From: Saccharopolyspora erythraea NRRL 2338
GTDB taxonomy: Bacteria > Actinomycetota > Actinomycetes > Mycobacteriales > Pseudonocardiaceae
Direction of reading: 5' to 3'
Length of the DNA: 64,000 nucleotides
Assembly (NCBI RefSeq): GCF_000062885.1
Contig: NC_009142.1
Span: forward strand, 3,027,584 to 3,091,583
A model generated the notes under the pieces. It searched no databases. It was not told the DNA's origin and saw only the letters and a program-made list of their open reading frames with translations. The number at the start of each line of letters is the position of its first letter. The stretch's first letter is position 1. Position numbers and translations under genes: made by a program. Positions 9,278-18,396 of this stretch are shown piece by piece.

Positions 9278-10609
9278 GTGACCAACACCGCAGTTGAGGA
9301 CACCACGCCCAGATCGGTCGACAGGAAGCGGTTCCTGGTCAGGCTGACCATCGTCGCCTCCGGCGGCATGTTCATCGACGGCTACGTCCTCGGCATCGTC
9401 GGTCCCGTGATCGCCGCGATCACCGCCGACCTGAACATGTCCGTGTACGGGGAGGGACTGATCGGCGCCGCCGCGCTGATCGGCATCTTCGCGGGTGGAC
9501 CGCTCGGCGGCTGGCTCGCGGACAAACTCGGCCGCAAACCGATGTTCACGGCCGACCTCGCCATATTCGTGGTCGGGTCGGTCATGCAGTTCTTCGTCGA
9601 CTCGAGCTGGCAGCTGTTCCTCGTGCGGCTGCTGATGGGGGTCGCGATCGGCGCCGAGTACTCCATCGGCTGGCCACTCATGGCGGAGTTCGCGCCGGCA
9701 CGCCTGCGCGGCAGGTGCATGTCGTTCGCCGAGGTGGCCTGGTACATCGGGTTCGTGGCGGCGTTCGTCGTCGGCTACGTGCTGATGGCGGTCGATGCCG
9801 ACTGGCGGGTCGTCCTCGGGACGAGCACCCTGCCGGCCGTGCTGTTGTTCCTCGGCCGGCTGGGCGTGCCGGAGTCACCGCGCTGGCTGATGAACAAGGG
9901 CCGCGTCGAGGAGGCCCGGCAGATCGCCGACACCTACATCGAAGACGTCGCGGATCGCGACGACATCACCGGCGAGCAGGAGCGCCAGGGCACGTTCGGC
10001 ATGCTCTTCTCGCCGCAGCACTGGCGTGCCACCGCGTTCATCTCGGTGTTCTGGTTCTGCACCGTGACGCCCTACTTCGCCATCGCGACGTTCTCGGCCA
10101 GCGTGCTGTCGCAGTACGGGCTCGGGGAGGACGGTCTGGCCGGTGCCATCGGGGTCAACGGGGTCGCCCTCGTCGGCGTCGTCGTCTCGTGCCTGCTCAT
10201 CGACCGCATCGGGCGCCGCAAGCTCACCATTCCCCAGCAGTGGGTCTGCGCGGTGGTGCTGGTGATCATCGGGCTCTGGGCGTCGGCGCCGCCGCTGGTG
10301 GTCCTGGCCTGCTTCCTGATCTTCGCCTTCGCCAACGCCATGTGCACGGCTCTCACGGGCGTCTACCCCGGTGAAGTGCTGCCCACCGAGGTCCGGGGGA
10401 TCGGAACCGGGTTCGCGACGGCGGTCAGCCGCGTCGGCGCCGGCCTGGGAACGTTCCTGTTCCCCTGGTCCATGCAGGAGCTCGGCGCCGGGACCACGAT
10501 GCTCATCGCCGCCGGAGTCTGCGTCGTCGGAGGCGCGGTCTCCCAGGTCCTGGCCCCGGAAACGGTCGGCCGCAACCTGAACGAGATCAGCTCCGCGGGC
10601 ACGCGGTAG
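9278..10609 (+). CDS. MFS transporter, metabolite:H+ symporter type
   Basis: 443 residues with 12 predicted helices. The loop 2-3 motif GGWLADKLGRKPMF and the loop 8-9 equivalent DRIGRRKLT mark the major facilitator superfamily. GMFIDGYVLGIVGPVIAAI in helix 1 resembles sugar-porter and aromatic-acid-type carriers. GTG 9278 follows AGGGAGG at 9262. It is divergent from the IclR gene and shares its operator region, so it likely imports the substrate of the IclR-controlled pathway. It ends at a strong hairpin shared with the convergent acdS operon. Substrate unknown. Confidence 0.85.
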   Translation: MTNTAVEDTTPRSVDRKRFLVRLTIVASGGMFIDGYVLGIVGPVIAAITADLNMSVYGEGLIGAAALIGIFAGGPLGGWLADKLGRKPMFTADLAIFVVGSVMQFFVDSSWQLFLVRLLMGVAIGAEYSIGWPLMAEFAPARLRGRCMSFAEVAWYIGFVAAFVVGYVLMAVDADWRVVLGTSTLPAVLLFLGRLGVPESPRWLMNKGRVEEARQIADTYIEDVADRDDITGEQERQGTFGMLFSPQHWRATAFISVFWFCTVTPYFAIATFSASVLSQYGLGEDGLAGAIGVNGVALVGVVVSCLLIDRIGRRKLTIPQQWVCAVVLVIIGLWASAPPLVVLACFLIFAFANAMCTALTGVYPGEVLPTEVRGIGTGFATAVSRVGAGLGTFLFPWSMQELGAGTTMLIAAGVCVVGGAVSQVLAPETVGRNLNEISSAGTR

Positions 10610-10620
10610 CGGTTGTCCGC

Positions 10621-10662
10621 ACGACGGCGCCCGACCTCGCTCAGCGAGTCGGGCGCCGTCGT
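10621..10662. terminator. Bidirectional hairpin terminator
   Basis: A perfect 15-bp stem: ACGACGGCGCCCGAC at 10621-10635 pairs with its complement at 10648-10662 across a 12-nt loop. It lies between the convergent MFS and ACC deaminase genes. There is no long T-run, as is usual in actinomycetes. Confidence 0.75.
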
Positions 10663-10715
10663 GTGCCGTTCAGCGGGCGCAGTGCCAGTGCCAGCTCGTC
10701 GCCGGCCCCTTGCGC

Positions 10716-11726
10716 CTACGCGAACAGGGCGCTGTAGCCGTTCAGCGCCGGCTGCCCGCCGAGGTGGGCGTAAAGCACCGTGGTGTCCTCGGCGATCTCG
10801 CCTCGGGTGACCAGGTCGATGAGGCCCGCCATGGACTTGCCCTCGTACACCGGGTCGGTGACCATGCCCTCGGTTCGCGCGGCCAGCCGCATCGCGTCCA
10901 GAGTGGACTCGTCCGGGATGCCGTAGGTGCCCGCGTGGTACCGCTCGTCGAGCAGGATCTCGTCGTCGGCCGGCTCGCGGCCGAGTTCGAGGAGCGATGT
11001 GGTGTTGCGGGCGATCCGCGCGATCTGGTTCCAGGTCTCCTTGGGCCTGGCCGAGGCGTCGATGCCGAGGATCCGCCGCGGCCGTCCGCCCAGCGCGGCG
11101 AACCCGGCGATCATGCCGGCCTGGGTGCTGCCGGTGACCGAGCACACCACGACGGTGTCGAAGAAGACCCCGAGCTGCCGTTCCTGCTCGGCCACCTCGA
11201 ACGCCCAGTTCGCGAAGCCCAGCCCGCCGAGGCGGTGGTCCGAGGCGCCGGCGGGGATCGGGTAGGGCTTGCCGCCCGCCGCCTCGATCTCCGCGATCGC
11301 CTGTTCCCAGCTCTCCTTGAAGCCGATGCCGAAGCCGGCCTTCACCAGTCGAACGTCCGCTCCGGCGAGCCGGGACACCAGGATGTTGCCGACCTTGTCG
11401 TAAACCGCGTCCGGCCAGTCGACCCAGCTCTCCTGCACCAGCACGCACTTGAGCCCCGCCCGGGCCGCGACCGCCGCGACCTGGCGCGTGTGGTTGGACT
11501 GCACGCCGCCGATCGACACGAGCGTGTCGCAGCCCTGCGACAGGGCATCGGCCACGAGGTACTCGAGCTTGCGGGTCTTGTTGCCGCCGTAGGCGATGCC
11601 GGAGTTGCAGTCCTCGCGCTTGGCCCAGATCTCGGCGCCGCCCAGGTGAGCGGTCAGCCGTTCCAGCCGGTGCACCGGCGACGGGCCGAACAGCAGCGGA
11701 TAGCGGTCGAAGTCGTCGAGTGACAA
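10716..11726 (-). CDS. acdS: 1-aminocyclopropane-1-carboxylate deaminase
   Basis: 336 residues, full length for ACC deaminase, a cytosolic PLP enzyme that opens the cyclopropane of ACC to 2-oxobutyrate and ammonia. Family signatures are intact: [20 protein letters not shown] (with the PLP Lys of GGNKTRK), [30 protein letters not shown], the EG pair in [16 protein letters not shown], and [15 protein letters not shown]. The start is a TTG at 11726, six bases after CGGAGGA. It is the third gene of an operon with the M20 peptidase and an MFS symporter. D-cysteine desulfhydrase is the main alternative, but the residues favour AcdS. Confidence 0.9.
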   Translation of the reverse strand: MSLDDFDRYPLLFGPSPVHRLERLTAHLGGAEIWAKREDCNSGIAYGGNKTRKLEYLVADALSQGCDTLVSIGGVQSNHTRQVAAVAARAGLKCVLVQESWVDWPDAVYDKVGNILVSRLAGADVRLVKAGFGIGFKESWEQAIAEIEAAGGKPYPIPAGASDHRLGGLGFANWAFEVAEQERQLGVFFDTVVVCSVTGSTQAGMIAGFAALGGRPRRILGIDASARPKETWNQIARIARNTTSLLELGREPADDEILLDERYHAGTYGIPDESTLDAMRLAARTEGMVTDPVYEGKSMAGLIDLVTRGEIAEDTTVLYAHLGGQPALNGYSALFA

Positions 11727-11739
11727 GGAAATCCTCCGA

Positions 11740-13014
11740 TCAGGGAATGTCGAGCCTGCGGCGCGCGAACACGACGCAGACCAGGCTCAGCACGGCCAGG
11801 AGCATCAGGTAGAAGGTCAGCGAGAGCTTGCTGCCCGTCGCGTCGACGAGCCAGACGATCACCAGCGGCGTCGTCCCGCCGAAGGTCATCACGCCGATGT
11901 TGTAGCTCACCGCCATCCCGGTGGCGCGGCTCGTGACCGGGAACAGCTCGGCCATCATCGCGGGCAGCGGAGCGAAGTAGCCGGCCTTCAGCACACCGAC
12001 CAGGAACATCACGACGAGGATCACCGTGAAGCCCGGAGCGGCGATCAGGAACGCGAAGCTCGGGTACACCAGCGCGAGGATCAGCGCCGCGAAGATCAGC
12101 ATGATCCGGGTGCGGCCGAAGCGGTCCGACAGATGTCCCACCACGGGAGTCAGGCCGGTCAGCACGATCCCGGTGACCAAAGTGGACGCGAATCCGGTCG
12201 ACGCGGGCAGGCCCAGCTCCTTCACCGCGAAAGTGGGCATGTAGGTGATGAGGTAGCTGATCGCGGTGGACACGGCGAGCGCGCCCATCGCCACGAACAT
12301 GCGGCCCTTCTGGGAGCGGAACGTCTCCTGCACCGGCGCGCGCTCCAGGTCAGCGGTCTTGACGAACTCACCGGCCTCGTCGACGTAGCGCCGGATGTAG
12401 TAGCCGACCGGGCCGATCAGCAGACCGAACAGGAACGGGATGCGCCAACCCCACGACTCCAGCTGCGCGTCGGACAGCGTGGCGGTCAGCACCGTGCCGA
12501 ACGCCGAGGCGAGCAGCGTCGCGAGTCCCTGGCTGGCGAACTGCCAGCTGGCCATGAAGCCGCGCTTCTCGGGCGCGTGCTCGACGAGGAACGCGGTGGC
12601 GCTGCCGAACTCCCCGCCCGCGGAGAAGCCCTGGACGAGCCGGGCGAGCAGGATCGCGATCGGCGCGAGGAGCCCGATCTGCGCGTACGGCGGCATGATG
12701 GCGATGAGCAGGGTCGCGGCCATCATGAGCCGGATCGACAGCATCAGCGCGCGCTTGCGCCCGGCCCGGTCGGCATACGCGCCGAGCACGAGCGCCCCGA
12801 TCGGCCGGACCACATAGGACACCGCGAACGTGCCGAGCGTCAGCAGCAGCGACACGGTCTCGTCGTCGGAGGGGAAGAACAGCTTCGAGATCGTCGCGGC
12901 GAAGAAGCCGTAGACGAGGATGTCGAACCATTCCAGTGCGTTGCCGATCGACGCCGCGACGATGACGCGGCGCACCTTCACCGGTGCTTCGGGGGCGGCT
13001 GTCCGCGCGGTCAT
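11740..13014 (-). CDS. MFS metabolite:H+ symporter (MHS family)
   Basis: 424 residues with 12 predicted helices. The N-terminal [37 protein letters not shown] and [24 protein letters not shown] are hallmarks of the MHS group (ProP, citrate and ketoglutarate permeases). Its ATG overlaps the stop of the M20 peptidase by four bases (ATGA), implying translational coupling. Thirteen bases separate its stop from acdS. In context it probably imports an amino-acid-like or peptide-like precursor processed by the two enzymes. Confidence 0.88.
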   Translation of the reverse strand: MTARTAAPEAPVKVRRVIVAASIGNALEWFDILVYGFFAATISKLFFPSDDETVSLLLTLGTFAVSYVVRPIGALVLGAYADRAGRKRALMLSIRLMMAATLLIAIMPPYAQIGLLAPIAILLARLVQGFSAGGEFGSATAFLVEHAPEKRGFMASWQFASQGLATLLASAFGTVLTATLSDAQLESWGWRIPFLFGLLIGPVGYYIRRYVDEAGEFVKTADLERAPVQETFRSQKGRMFVAMGALAVSTAISYLITYMPTFAVKELGLPASTGFASTLVTGIVLTGLTPVVGHLSDRFGRTRIMLIFAALILALVYPSFAFLIAAPGFTVILVVMFLVGVLKAGYFAPLPAMMAELFPVTSRATGMAVSYNIGVMTFGGTTPLVIVWLVDATGSKLSLTFYLMLLAVLSLVCVVFARRRLDIP

Positions 13015-14402
13015 GGGTGTCTCCTCACGGGAGCGTCCTCACCGAGGTCCCAGAACAGGCCGGCCATGATGCGCAGGCCCTCCCGCGCCACGGGGGCCAG
13101 CAAGTGCTCGTCCGGGGCGTGCTGGGCGCAGGCGGGGTAGGAGTGCGGGATCCAGAGCGTGCACAGCCCGAGCTCGTCGGCGAAGGCGTCGTTGGGGATG
13201 CTGCCGCCGAGGTTGGGCAGCAGCGCGGGGTTCGCGCCGGTGGTGCGGCTGATCGAGCCGAGAGCCCAGCGCACCCAGGGGTCGTCCGGGTCCGTCCGGG
13301 TCGGTGGCATGGTCGGGCCGACCTCGACCTCGACCATGGGAAATCCGTGCTCGTCCAGGTGCTCGCGGAGGATGACGGCGAGCTTGTCCAAATCGGTGCC
13401 GACCACGGACCGGAGTTGGCAGTGCGCGTGTGCGCTGCCGGGAATGGCGTTGACCGGGTTGTCCGGGTTGCCCGCGGCGAGCGAGAGCACTTCGATGGTG
13501 TTCCAGCCGACGAGTCGCTCGGCCGGCGTGAGGCCGGGTTCGCCCCAGTCGTCGTCGATGGGCGGATCGTCCGGTCCGCCGCCGACCGCGATGTCGCGCA
13601 GGGCGTCCCGGACGTTGGCGGGGATCTCCTGCGGCCGCAGACCGGGGACGAGTATCCGGCCCCGCGCGTCGACGAGGGTGGCGAGCGCACCGGCCAGCAC
13701 GGTCGCCGGGTTGCGCAGCAGACCGCCCCAGTTGCCGGAGTGGTGGGAGCCCTCGCGCAGGCCGACCCGCAGCGTGAACGGGGTGGAGCCGCGCGAACCG
13801 AGGAACAGCGTCGGCCTCTGCGCGTTCACGCGCGGCCCGTCGGAGGCGATCAGCACGTCGGCGGCGAGCTCGTCGGGCAACTGGGCGCAGACCGTGCGAA
13901 GGCCCGGTGAGCCGGACTCCTCCCCGGTCTCGACCAGCACCTTGAGGTTGAATCCGAGACGGCCGCGCACGCGGAGCACCTGCTCGAGCGCCGCGAAGTT
14001 GATCGTGTGCTGGCCCTTGTTGTCGGCGGTGCCGCGGCCGTACCAGCGGTCGCCCTCGACCACGACCTGCCACGGGTCGAGGCCGTGCCGCCAGCGCTCC
14101 GGCTCGCCGAGGACGACGTCGCCGTGGCCGTAGACCAGCACCGTGGGCAGCTCGTCGGCCTCGTGCCGGGTCGCCACGAGCAGCGGGTAGTCGCCGGCGG
14201 GGTTGTCGACGACGCGCGCCGCGCAGTCCAGCCGGCCGGTGAGCGCCGGGGCCAGTTCCCCGGTGAGGTAGGAATGCAGCGTCCGCGCCCTCGCCGGGTC
14301 CTGGCTTTCGGTCGCGAATGCGACCCGGCGGCCGAGTTCGGTGCGGAATTGCCCGGAATCGAAGTATTCGGCGGCACGCTCGATCGCGGCAGCACGTGTC
14401 AT
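13011..14402 (-). CDS. M20-family metallopeptidase / amidohydrolase
   Basis: 463 residues, cytosolic, dizinc peptidase of the ArgE/DapE/CPG2 type. Metal-site motifs are VLVYGHGDVVLGEPERW (near 95), WYGRGTADNKGQHTINFAAL (near 125), VLVETGEESGSPGL (near 160, general base Glu-Glu) and a C-terminal WIPHSYPACAQHAPDEHL His. The dimerisation domain lies between. ATG 14402 follows AGAGGA. As first gene of the operon with an importer and ACC deaminase, it may release an amino acid from an N-acyl or peptide conjugate. The substrate is inferred only. Confidence 0.88.
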   Translation of the reverse strand: MTRAAAIERAAEYFDSGQFRTELGRRVAFATESQDPARARTLHSYLTGELAPALTGRLDCAARVVDNPAGDYPLLVATRHEADELPTVLVYGHGDVVLGEPERWRHGLDPWQVVVEGDRWYGRGTADNKGQHTINFAALEQVLRVRGRLGFNLKVLVETGEESGSPGLRTVCAQLPDELAADVLIASDGPRVNAQRPTLFLGSRGSTPFTLRVGLREGSHHSGNWGGLLRNPATVLAGALATLVDARGRILVPGLRPQEIPANVRDALRDIAVGGGPDDPPIDDDWGEPGLTPAERLVGWNTIEVLSLAAGNPDNPVNAIPGSAHAHCQLRSVVGTDLDKLAVILREHLDEHGFPMVEVEVGPTMPPTRTDPDDPWVRWALGSISRTTGANPALLPNLGGSIPNDAFADELGLCTLWIPHSYPACAQHAPDEHLLAPVAREGLRIMAGLFWDLGEDAPVRRHP

Positions 14403-14427
14403 TTTTCCTCTTAACGTCGAGAACGTG

Positions 14428-14441
14428 CGAATTGCAATTCG
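14428..14441. promoter_or_regulatory. Perfect palindrome upstream of M20 operon
   Basis: CGAATTGCAATTCG is a perfect 14-bp dyad 26 bp upstream of the M20 start and 172 bp upstream of the divergent LysR start. An AT-rich dyad in a LysR-controlled divergent spacer is a plausible binding site. Confidence 0.45.
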
Positions 14442-14525
14442 GCCGACCGGTGCGTCGAGTTTATGGAGCGGTGATGGACGGCACAACTACACGTTTTCGA
14501 AGGGTGTATTGCCCTGGCGGCAACG

Positions 14526-14565
14526 ACCGCGGCCACCCGCTTCCCACCGCGGCCATCCGCTTCCC
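14526..14565. repeat. 20-bp tandem direct repeat before lysR
   Basis: Two adjacent copies of ACCGCGGCCAYCCGCTTCCC (14526-14545 and 14546-14565) differ at one base. They lie 47 bp before the LysR start, so they may affect its promoter or be a slippage product. Confidence 0.7.
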
Positions 14566-14612
14566 ACGACCACGCCCGGCGTCCGGGCGTCGCGCGGCAG
14601 TACATTCCCGGG

Positions 14613-15521
14613 ATGCACCTCGTGCCCACGTCGCTGCGCTACTTCCTCGAGGTCGCGCGCACCGGATCGATCAGCGAGGCCTCGGAGCGCCTGCACGTGG
14701 CCACGTCGGCGATCAGCAGGCAGATCACGAAGCTGGAGCAGGAGGTGGGGGCGCCGCTGTTCGAGCGCCAGCCGCGAGGGATGGTGCTGTCGGAGGCGGG
14801 CGAGATCCTCGCCGCCTACGCCCGGCGCAGCGCGCTGGAGGCCGAGCAGGTGCTCGCCGACGTGCACGGCGTCGAGGCCCTGCACCGCAGTACCGTCAAG
14901 CTCGCGAGCTCCGAGGGTTTCGCGCGCGATTTCCTGCCGGCCGCGATAACCACTTTCCGGGAAAAGCATCCGGGGGTGCGGTTCCGGCTGGACGTCACCG
15001 GCCCGGCGGCGGCGACGCAGCAGGTGAAAGACGGCACGGCGGACCTCAGCGTCACTTACAGCCTCGGGCCGGAAGAAGGAATCAAGGTCGAGTATTCGCA
15101 GCAGCAGCCGGTCTACGCGCTGATGCCCGACGATCATCCGCTGGCGCACCGGGAGGACGTCGAGCTCGCGGACCTGCTGGAGTACCCGCTCGCGCTGATG
15201 GAGGAGGGCACCACGATCCGGCAGCTCTTCGACGTCTGCGTCGCGCTGGAAGGGCTGAGCTTCGAGCCCGCGCTCGTGAGCAACTACTCGGGTGCGCTGC
15301 AGAGCTTCGCGCAGCTGCGGGGCGGGGTCAGCCTGGTCGGCCCGCTGACGGTGCGGCGGCGGCTCGATGCCGACCGCCTGGCGATCGTGCCCATCAGCAA
15401 CCCGGAGCTGAGCCGCCGGAGCATGCAGATCCAGTCCATGGCGCGGCGCGCGTTGCCCGCGGCGGTGAAGGCCTTCCTCGCGCACCTGATCGAGCAGGTC
15501 GGCGATGACCTCCTCGGGTAG
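14613..15521 (+). CDS. LysR-family transcriptional regulator
   Basis: 302 residues. The N-terminal winged helix is typical (LRYFLEVARTGSISEASERL, AISRQITKLEQEVGAPLFER) and is followed by a substrate-binding effector domain. It is divergent from the M20-MFS-acdS operon, the usual arrangement for a LysR protein and the operon it activates. The inducer could be ACC or the substrate of the peptidase; this is inference. Confidence 0.88.
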   Translation: MHLVPTSLRYFLEVARTGSISEASERLHVATSAISRQITKLEQEVGAPLFERQPRGMVLSEAGEILAAYARRSALEAEQVLADVHGVEALHRSTVKLASSEGFARDFLPAAITTFREKHPGVRFRLDVTGPAAATQQVKDGTADLSVTYSLGPEEGIKVEYSQQQPVYALMPDDHPLAHREDVELADLLEYPLALMEEGTTIRQLFDVCVALEGLSFEPALVSNYSGALQSFAQLRGGVSLVGPLTVRRRLDADRLAIVPISNPELSRRSMQIQSMARRALPAAVKAFLAHLIEQVGDDLLG

Positions 15522-15634
15522 GCAGGCCCTGGCGGCGGCACGCTGTAGCCGACCTCCCGCGGTGCGACTCACCCGCCCTCGGATCGGCGACGGAGCAGCG
15601 GGGCGATGCGGTGTCGACGAGCTCGCGCATGACG

Positions 15635-15744
15635 GACGGATACATGCCGCCGTGCTGCTGGGCGGCGGTTACCGCCACCCCGGTTGGACAGTCGTTGAAC
15701 ACGATTCGCCCGGAGCGCTGCCGCCAGCGCCACCAGGCCGGTGA
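15635..15744 (-). pseudogene. Duplicated aldehyde dehydrogenase fragment
   Basis: About 110 bp nearly identical to 16474-16584 inside the intact aldehyde dehydrogenase. On the minus strand it encodes SGRIVFNDCPTGVAVTAAQQ. A two-base loss near 15720 shifts the frame. It is a partial duplication of the neighbouring gene or the remnant of a paralogue. Confidence 0.7.
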
Positions 15745-15812
15745 CCCGGTGCGTAGTGCGGACCTGGTCGGCGTGTTCGCCGACGGGTCCGTGGACGCCC
15801 TCGCCCATGTCC

Positions 15813-16180
15813 TCAGTGAGCGGAGACCTCGAACTCCACCGACCCCCAGCCTGCGAAAGTGCCCGACGATGAGCTGCCCCGGCTCGAACTCGACTCCATC
15901 GGCGGCCAGCCGGTTGCACAGCCACGCGGTGGCGGCCAACGGGATCGCCCAGCATGTTCCTGGTGTTCCCGTCCATCAGGTGGCGGCCGTTGAAGTGGAG
16001 GGTGCCGCGCGTGTCGCTCAATGTCAGCTCGGTGACGCGCCGAGGTGTTCTTCCGAGGATGACCGCGTGGGTTCCACATCGCTTCACGGCGCTGCGACTC
16101 GGGAGCGACGAGTTCGATGAGATCGGCAGTGGTCGATGCCGGTCTCCTCGACCCGGCTGATCAGCTCGTCGACACCGGGT
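15813..16180 (-). pseudogene. 2-keto-4-pentenoate hydratase-like gene remnant
   Basis: Minus-strand pieces in three frames read as one C-terminal region: HAVILGRTPRRVTELTLSDT, then GTLHFNGRHLMDGNTRNMLGDP, then AATAWLCNRLAADGVEFEPG, then SGTFAGWGSVEFEV before a stop at 15813. This order (inner sheet, LG-P-AWL helix, GTF turn) is that of the MhpD/fumarylacetoacetase fold. At least two frameshifts make it non-functional. It suggests a former meta-cleavage or sugar-acid branch next to the semialdehyde dehydrogenase. Confidence 0.5.
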
Positions 16181-16233
16181 GTCGCACCCGGTCACCGGCG
16201 GGCTCGATGCTCCGCGCCGGGCGCGCTGGTGGG

Positions 16234-16273
16234 GGAGGGTCGCCGATGCGTGCAGTGCCATCGGCGACCCTCC
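16234..16273 (-). terminator. Terminator of the amine oxidase operon
   Basis: A perfect 15-bp stem (GGAGGGTCGCCGATG at 16234-16248 and its complement at 16259-16273, 10-nt loop) just past the aldehyde dehydrogenase stop. Confidence 0.75.
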
Positions 16274-16286
16274 TGCTGGAACGTGC

Positions 16287-17816
16287 TCACCCCTGAGGTG
16301 TGCGCCAGCGACGTGAGTCGCCCGCTTCGCCCACAGTTCTGGGCACCTCCAGCGGGTTGGATTCGCGCAGCGCGGGGGGCAGGGCGAAGTCCGGTGCGTT
16401 CTGGTAGGCCACCGGGCGCAGGAAGCGGTCGATCGCCGCGGTGCCCACGGAGGTGTGCGCAACCGCGGTGGTGGACGGATACGGGCCGCCGTGCTGCTGG
16501 GCGGCGGTCACCGCCACCCCGGTCGGCCAGTCGTTGAACACGATCCGCCCGGAGCGCTGCGCCGCCAGCGCCACCAGGCCGGTGATCTGATGCCGCTCGG
16601 CGTCGTCGGGTTCGCCGGCGGTGTGGATGGTGACCGTCAGGCTGCCCTGCACGGCGGCCAGCACCGCGTGCAGTTCGTCGTCGGAGCCGTACTCGGCGAC
16701 CACTGCGGAGGGACCGAAGTTCTCCTCCAGGAGAACGGGGTGTTCGCGCAGGTTCTCCACCGATCCCGCGTGGAGGAGGGTCGGGGTGAACGCGGGGACC
16801 CCGGACGGGACCTCGTGCTCGGCTCCGCGCGCGAGGACGTCGACTCCGGGCACTGCCGCGAGTTCCTCGGTCCGCTCCCGGTAGCGCTCGGCGATCCCGG
16901 AGGTGAGCAGCCTGGCCGGCGGCACCTCCCCGGTCAGCTTCGCGATCTGCGGCGGCAGGCCCGTTCCGCGCGGTAGCAGGAGGATTCCCGGCTTGGTGCA
17001 GAACTGCCCGGCTCCGAGGGTGAAGGATCCGACGAAGCCCGCGGCGACCTGGTCGGCGCGTTCGCGCTCGGCCCCGGCCGTGACGACCGCGGGGTTGATG
17101 CTGCCCAGCTCACCGTAGAAGGGGATCGGGTCGGGCCGGGACGCGGCGATGTCGAACAACGCCCGCCCGCCGGACACCGACCCGGTGAACGCCCCGGCCG
17201 CTACCCGGGGGTCCTGCAGTGCCCGCACGCCGGCCTGCCTGCCGGCGATCATCGCGAAGGTCCCCTCCGGCGCGCCGGAGGCGGCCAGAGCCGAACGCAC
17301 GACGTCGGCCGTCTTCCGCGAGGTGTTCGGGTGGCCGGGGTGTGCCTTGAGCACCACCGGGCACCCCGCGGCGAGTGCGGAGGCGGTGTCGCCGCCGGCG
17401 ACGGAGAACGCGAACGGGAAGTTGCTCGCCGCGTACACGAGCACCGGGCCGATCGGCATCAGCCCGCGGCGGAGGTCGGGCCGGGGACCGAGGACGAAGT
17501 CGGTGTCCTGCCGGTCGAGGACGACCCGCAGGTAGGAGCCGTCGCGCAGGACATCGGCGAACATGCGCAACTGCACCGTCGTGCGCTTGAGCTCACCGGT
17601 GAGCCTGCCTTCGGCGAGCCCGGTCTCCCGCATGGCCTCGGCGATCAGGGACGCACCCTCGGCATCGAGCGAGTCGGCCACCGCGGACAGCGCGTCCGCC
17701 CGCCTGCGCGGGGACCACTGCCCCCAGACCGCGGCCGCCGTGGCCGCCGCTGTCAGACACCGCTCGACCTCGTCCTGGGACTCCTCGGGCTCAGCTTGCT
17801 CGAACGTGTTGGTCAT
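16287..17816 (-). CDS. NAD(P)-dependent aldehyde dehydrogenase, ketoglutarate-semialdehyde type
   Basis: 509 residues. It belongs to the divergent ALDH branch that includes alpha-ketoglutaric semialdehyde dehydrogenase: PIGPVLVYAASNFPFAFSVA, GCPVVLKAHPGHPNTS, the general-base region PFYGELGSINPAVV, the nucleophile Cys in FTLGAGQFCTKPG, and LLEENFGPSAVV. It oxidises an aldehyde to an acid in the cytosol. It is the last gene of the amine oxidase and flavin reductase operon, 44 bp after the latter, so it probably oxidises the aldehyde released by the amine oxidase. The exact substrate is not certain. Confidence 0.85.
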   Translation of the reverse strand: MTNTFEQAEPEESQDEVERCLTAAATAAAVWGQWSPRRRADALSAVADSLDAEGASLIAEAMRETGLAEGRLTGELKRTTVQLRMFADVLRDGSYLRVVLDRQDTDFVLGPRPDLRRGLMPIGPVLVYAASNFPFAFSVAGGDTASALAAGCPVVLKAHPGHPNTSRKTADVVRSALAASGAPEGTFAMIAGRQAGVRALQDPRVAAGAFTGSVSGGRALFDIAASRPDPIPFYGELGSINPAVVTAGAERERADQVAAGFVGSFTLGAGQFCTKPGILLLPRGTGLPPQIAKLTGEVPPARLLTSGIAERYRERTEELAAVPGVDVLARGAEHEVPSGVPAFTPTLLHAGSVENLREHPVLLEENFGPSAVVAEYGSDDELHAVLAAVQGSLTVTIHTAGEPDDAERHQITGLVALAAQRSGRIVFNDWPTGVAVTAAQQHGGPYPSTTAVAHTSVGTAAIDRFLRPVAYQNAPDFALPPALRESNPLEVPRTVGEAGDSRRWRTPQG

Positions 17817-17860
17817 GGCTGTGTGCTCTCACTTCGTCGTCTTGCGGGGCGTGGAGGTGA

Positions 17861-18364
17861 TCACAGCTGGAGGGTGCGGTACCCGCCGAGCTTGCCGCGG
17901 TGGAAGACCAGGGGCTGGCCTCCGCCGGAGTCCAGGCGGAGGACTTCGGCGATCACGATGACGTGGTCGCCGCCCTCCAGCTCCTGGACGGTCCTGCAGT
18001 CGATCCAGGCGTGCGCGCCGGAGATCTTGGGGGTGCCGTCGGCGGACTCGTGCCAGTCCACCGCGGCGAACTTGTCGTCGGTCTTGCTCGACAGCGCACG
18101 GCAGACGTCGTTCTGCCCGTCGGCGAGGACGCTGGCGCTGAAGTACTCCGCCGGTCGGATCTTCGGCCAGCTGCTCGACGTCCTCGCGACGCTGAAGGTG
18201 ACCAGCGCCGGGTCCAGCGACAGCGACTGGAACGTCCCGACGATGAGTCCGGCCGGCTTGCCGGTGCCCACCTCGCGGCCGGCCACCACGACGACGCCGG
18301 TCGGCAGGTGTCCCATCACGTCCCGGAAGTGACGCGGCTCGATCGTTTGCGACGACATGGTCAT
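17861..18364 (-). CDS. Flavin reductase (FMN/FAD:NADH)
   Basis: 167 residues, the usual length for the flavin reductase-like split-barrel family (HpaC, DszD type). Typical segments are FRDVMGHLPTGVVVVAG, GLIVGTFQSLSLDPALVTFSVARTS and the C-terminal HVIVIAEVLRLDSGGGQPLVFHRGKLGGY. ATG 18364 follows CAGGAGGG. It passes NAD(P)H electrons to free flavin for two-component monooxygenases; the LLM monooxygenase at 22414 is the likely partner. It lies 32 bp behind the amine oxidase. Confidence 0.9.
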   Translation of the reverse strand: MTMSSQTIEPRHFRDVMGHLPTGVVVVAGREVGTGKPAGLIVGTFQSLSLDPALVTFSVARTSSSWPKIRPAEYFSASVLADGQNDVCRALSSKTDDKFAAVDWHESADGTPKISGAHAWIDCRTVQELEGGDHVIVIAEVLRLDSGGGQPLVFHRGKLGGYRTLQL

Positions 18365-18396
18365 GGTCGGTTCCCTCCTGGTCGGTCGTCGGTGGG

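Noticed and set aside
14526-14565. CRISPR-like repeat
   Set aside because: Only two adjacent 20-bp copies with no spacer between them.
16287-17816. Aldehyde dehydrogenase as the missing vanillin dehydrogenase
   Set aside because: Its motifs are of the ketoglutarate-semialdehyde branch and it is in the amine oxidase operon, not with the ferulate genes.
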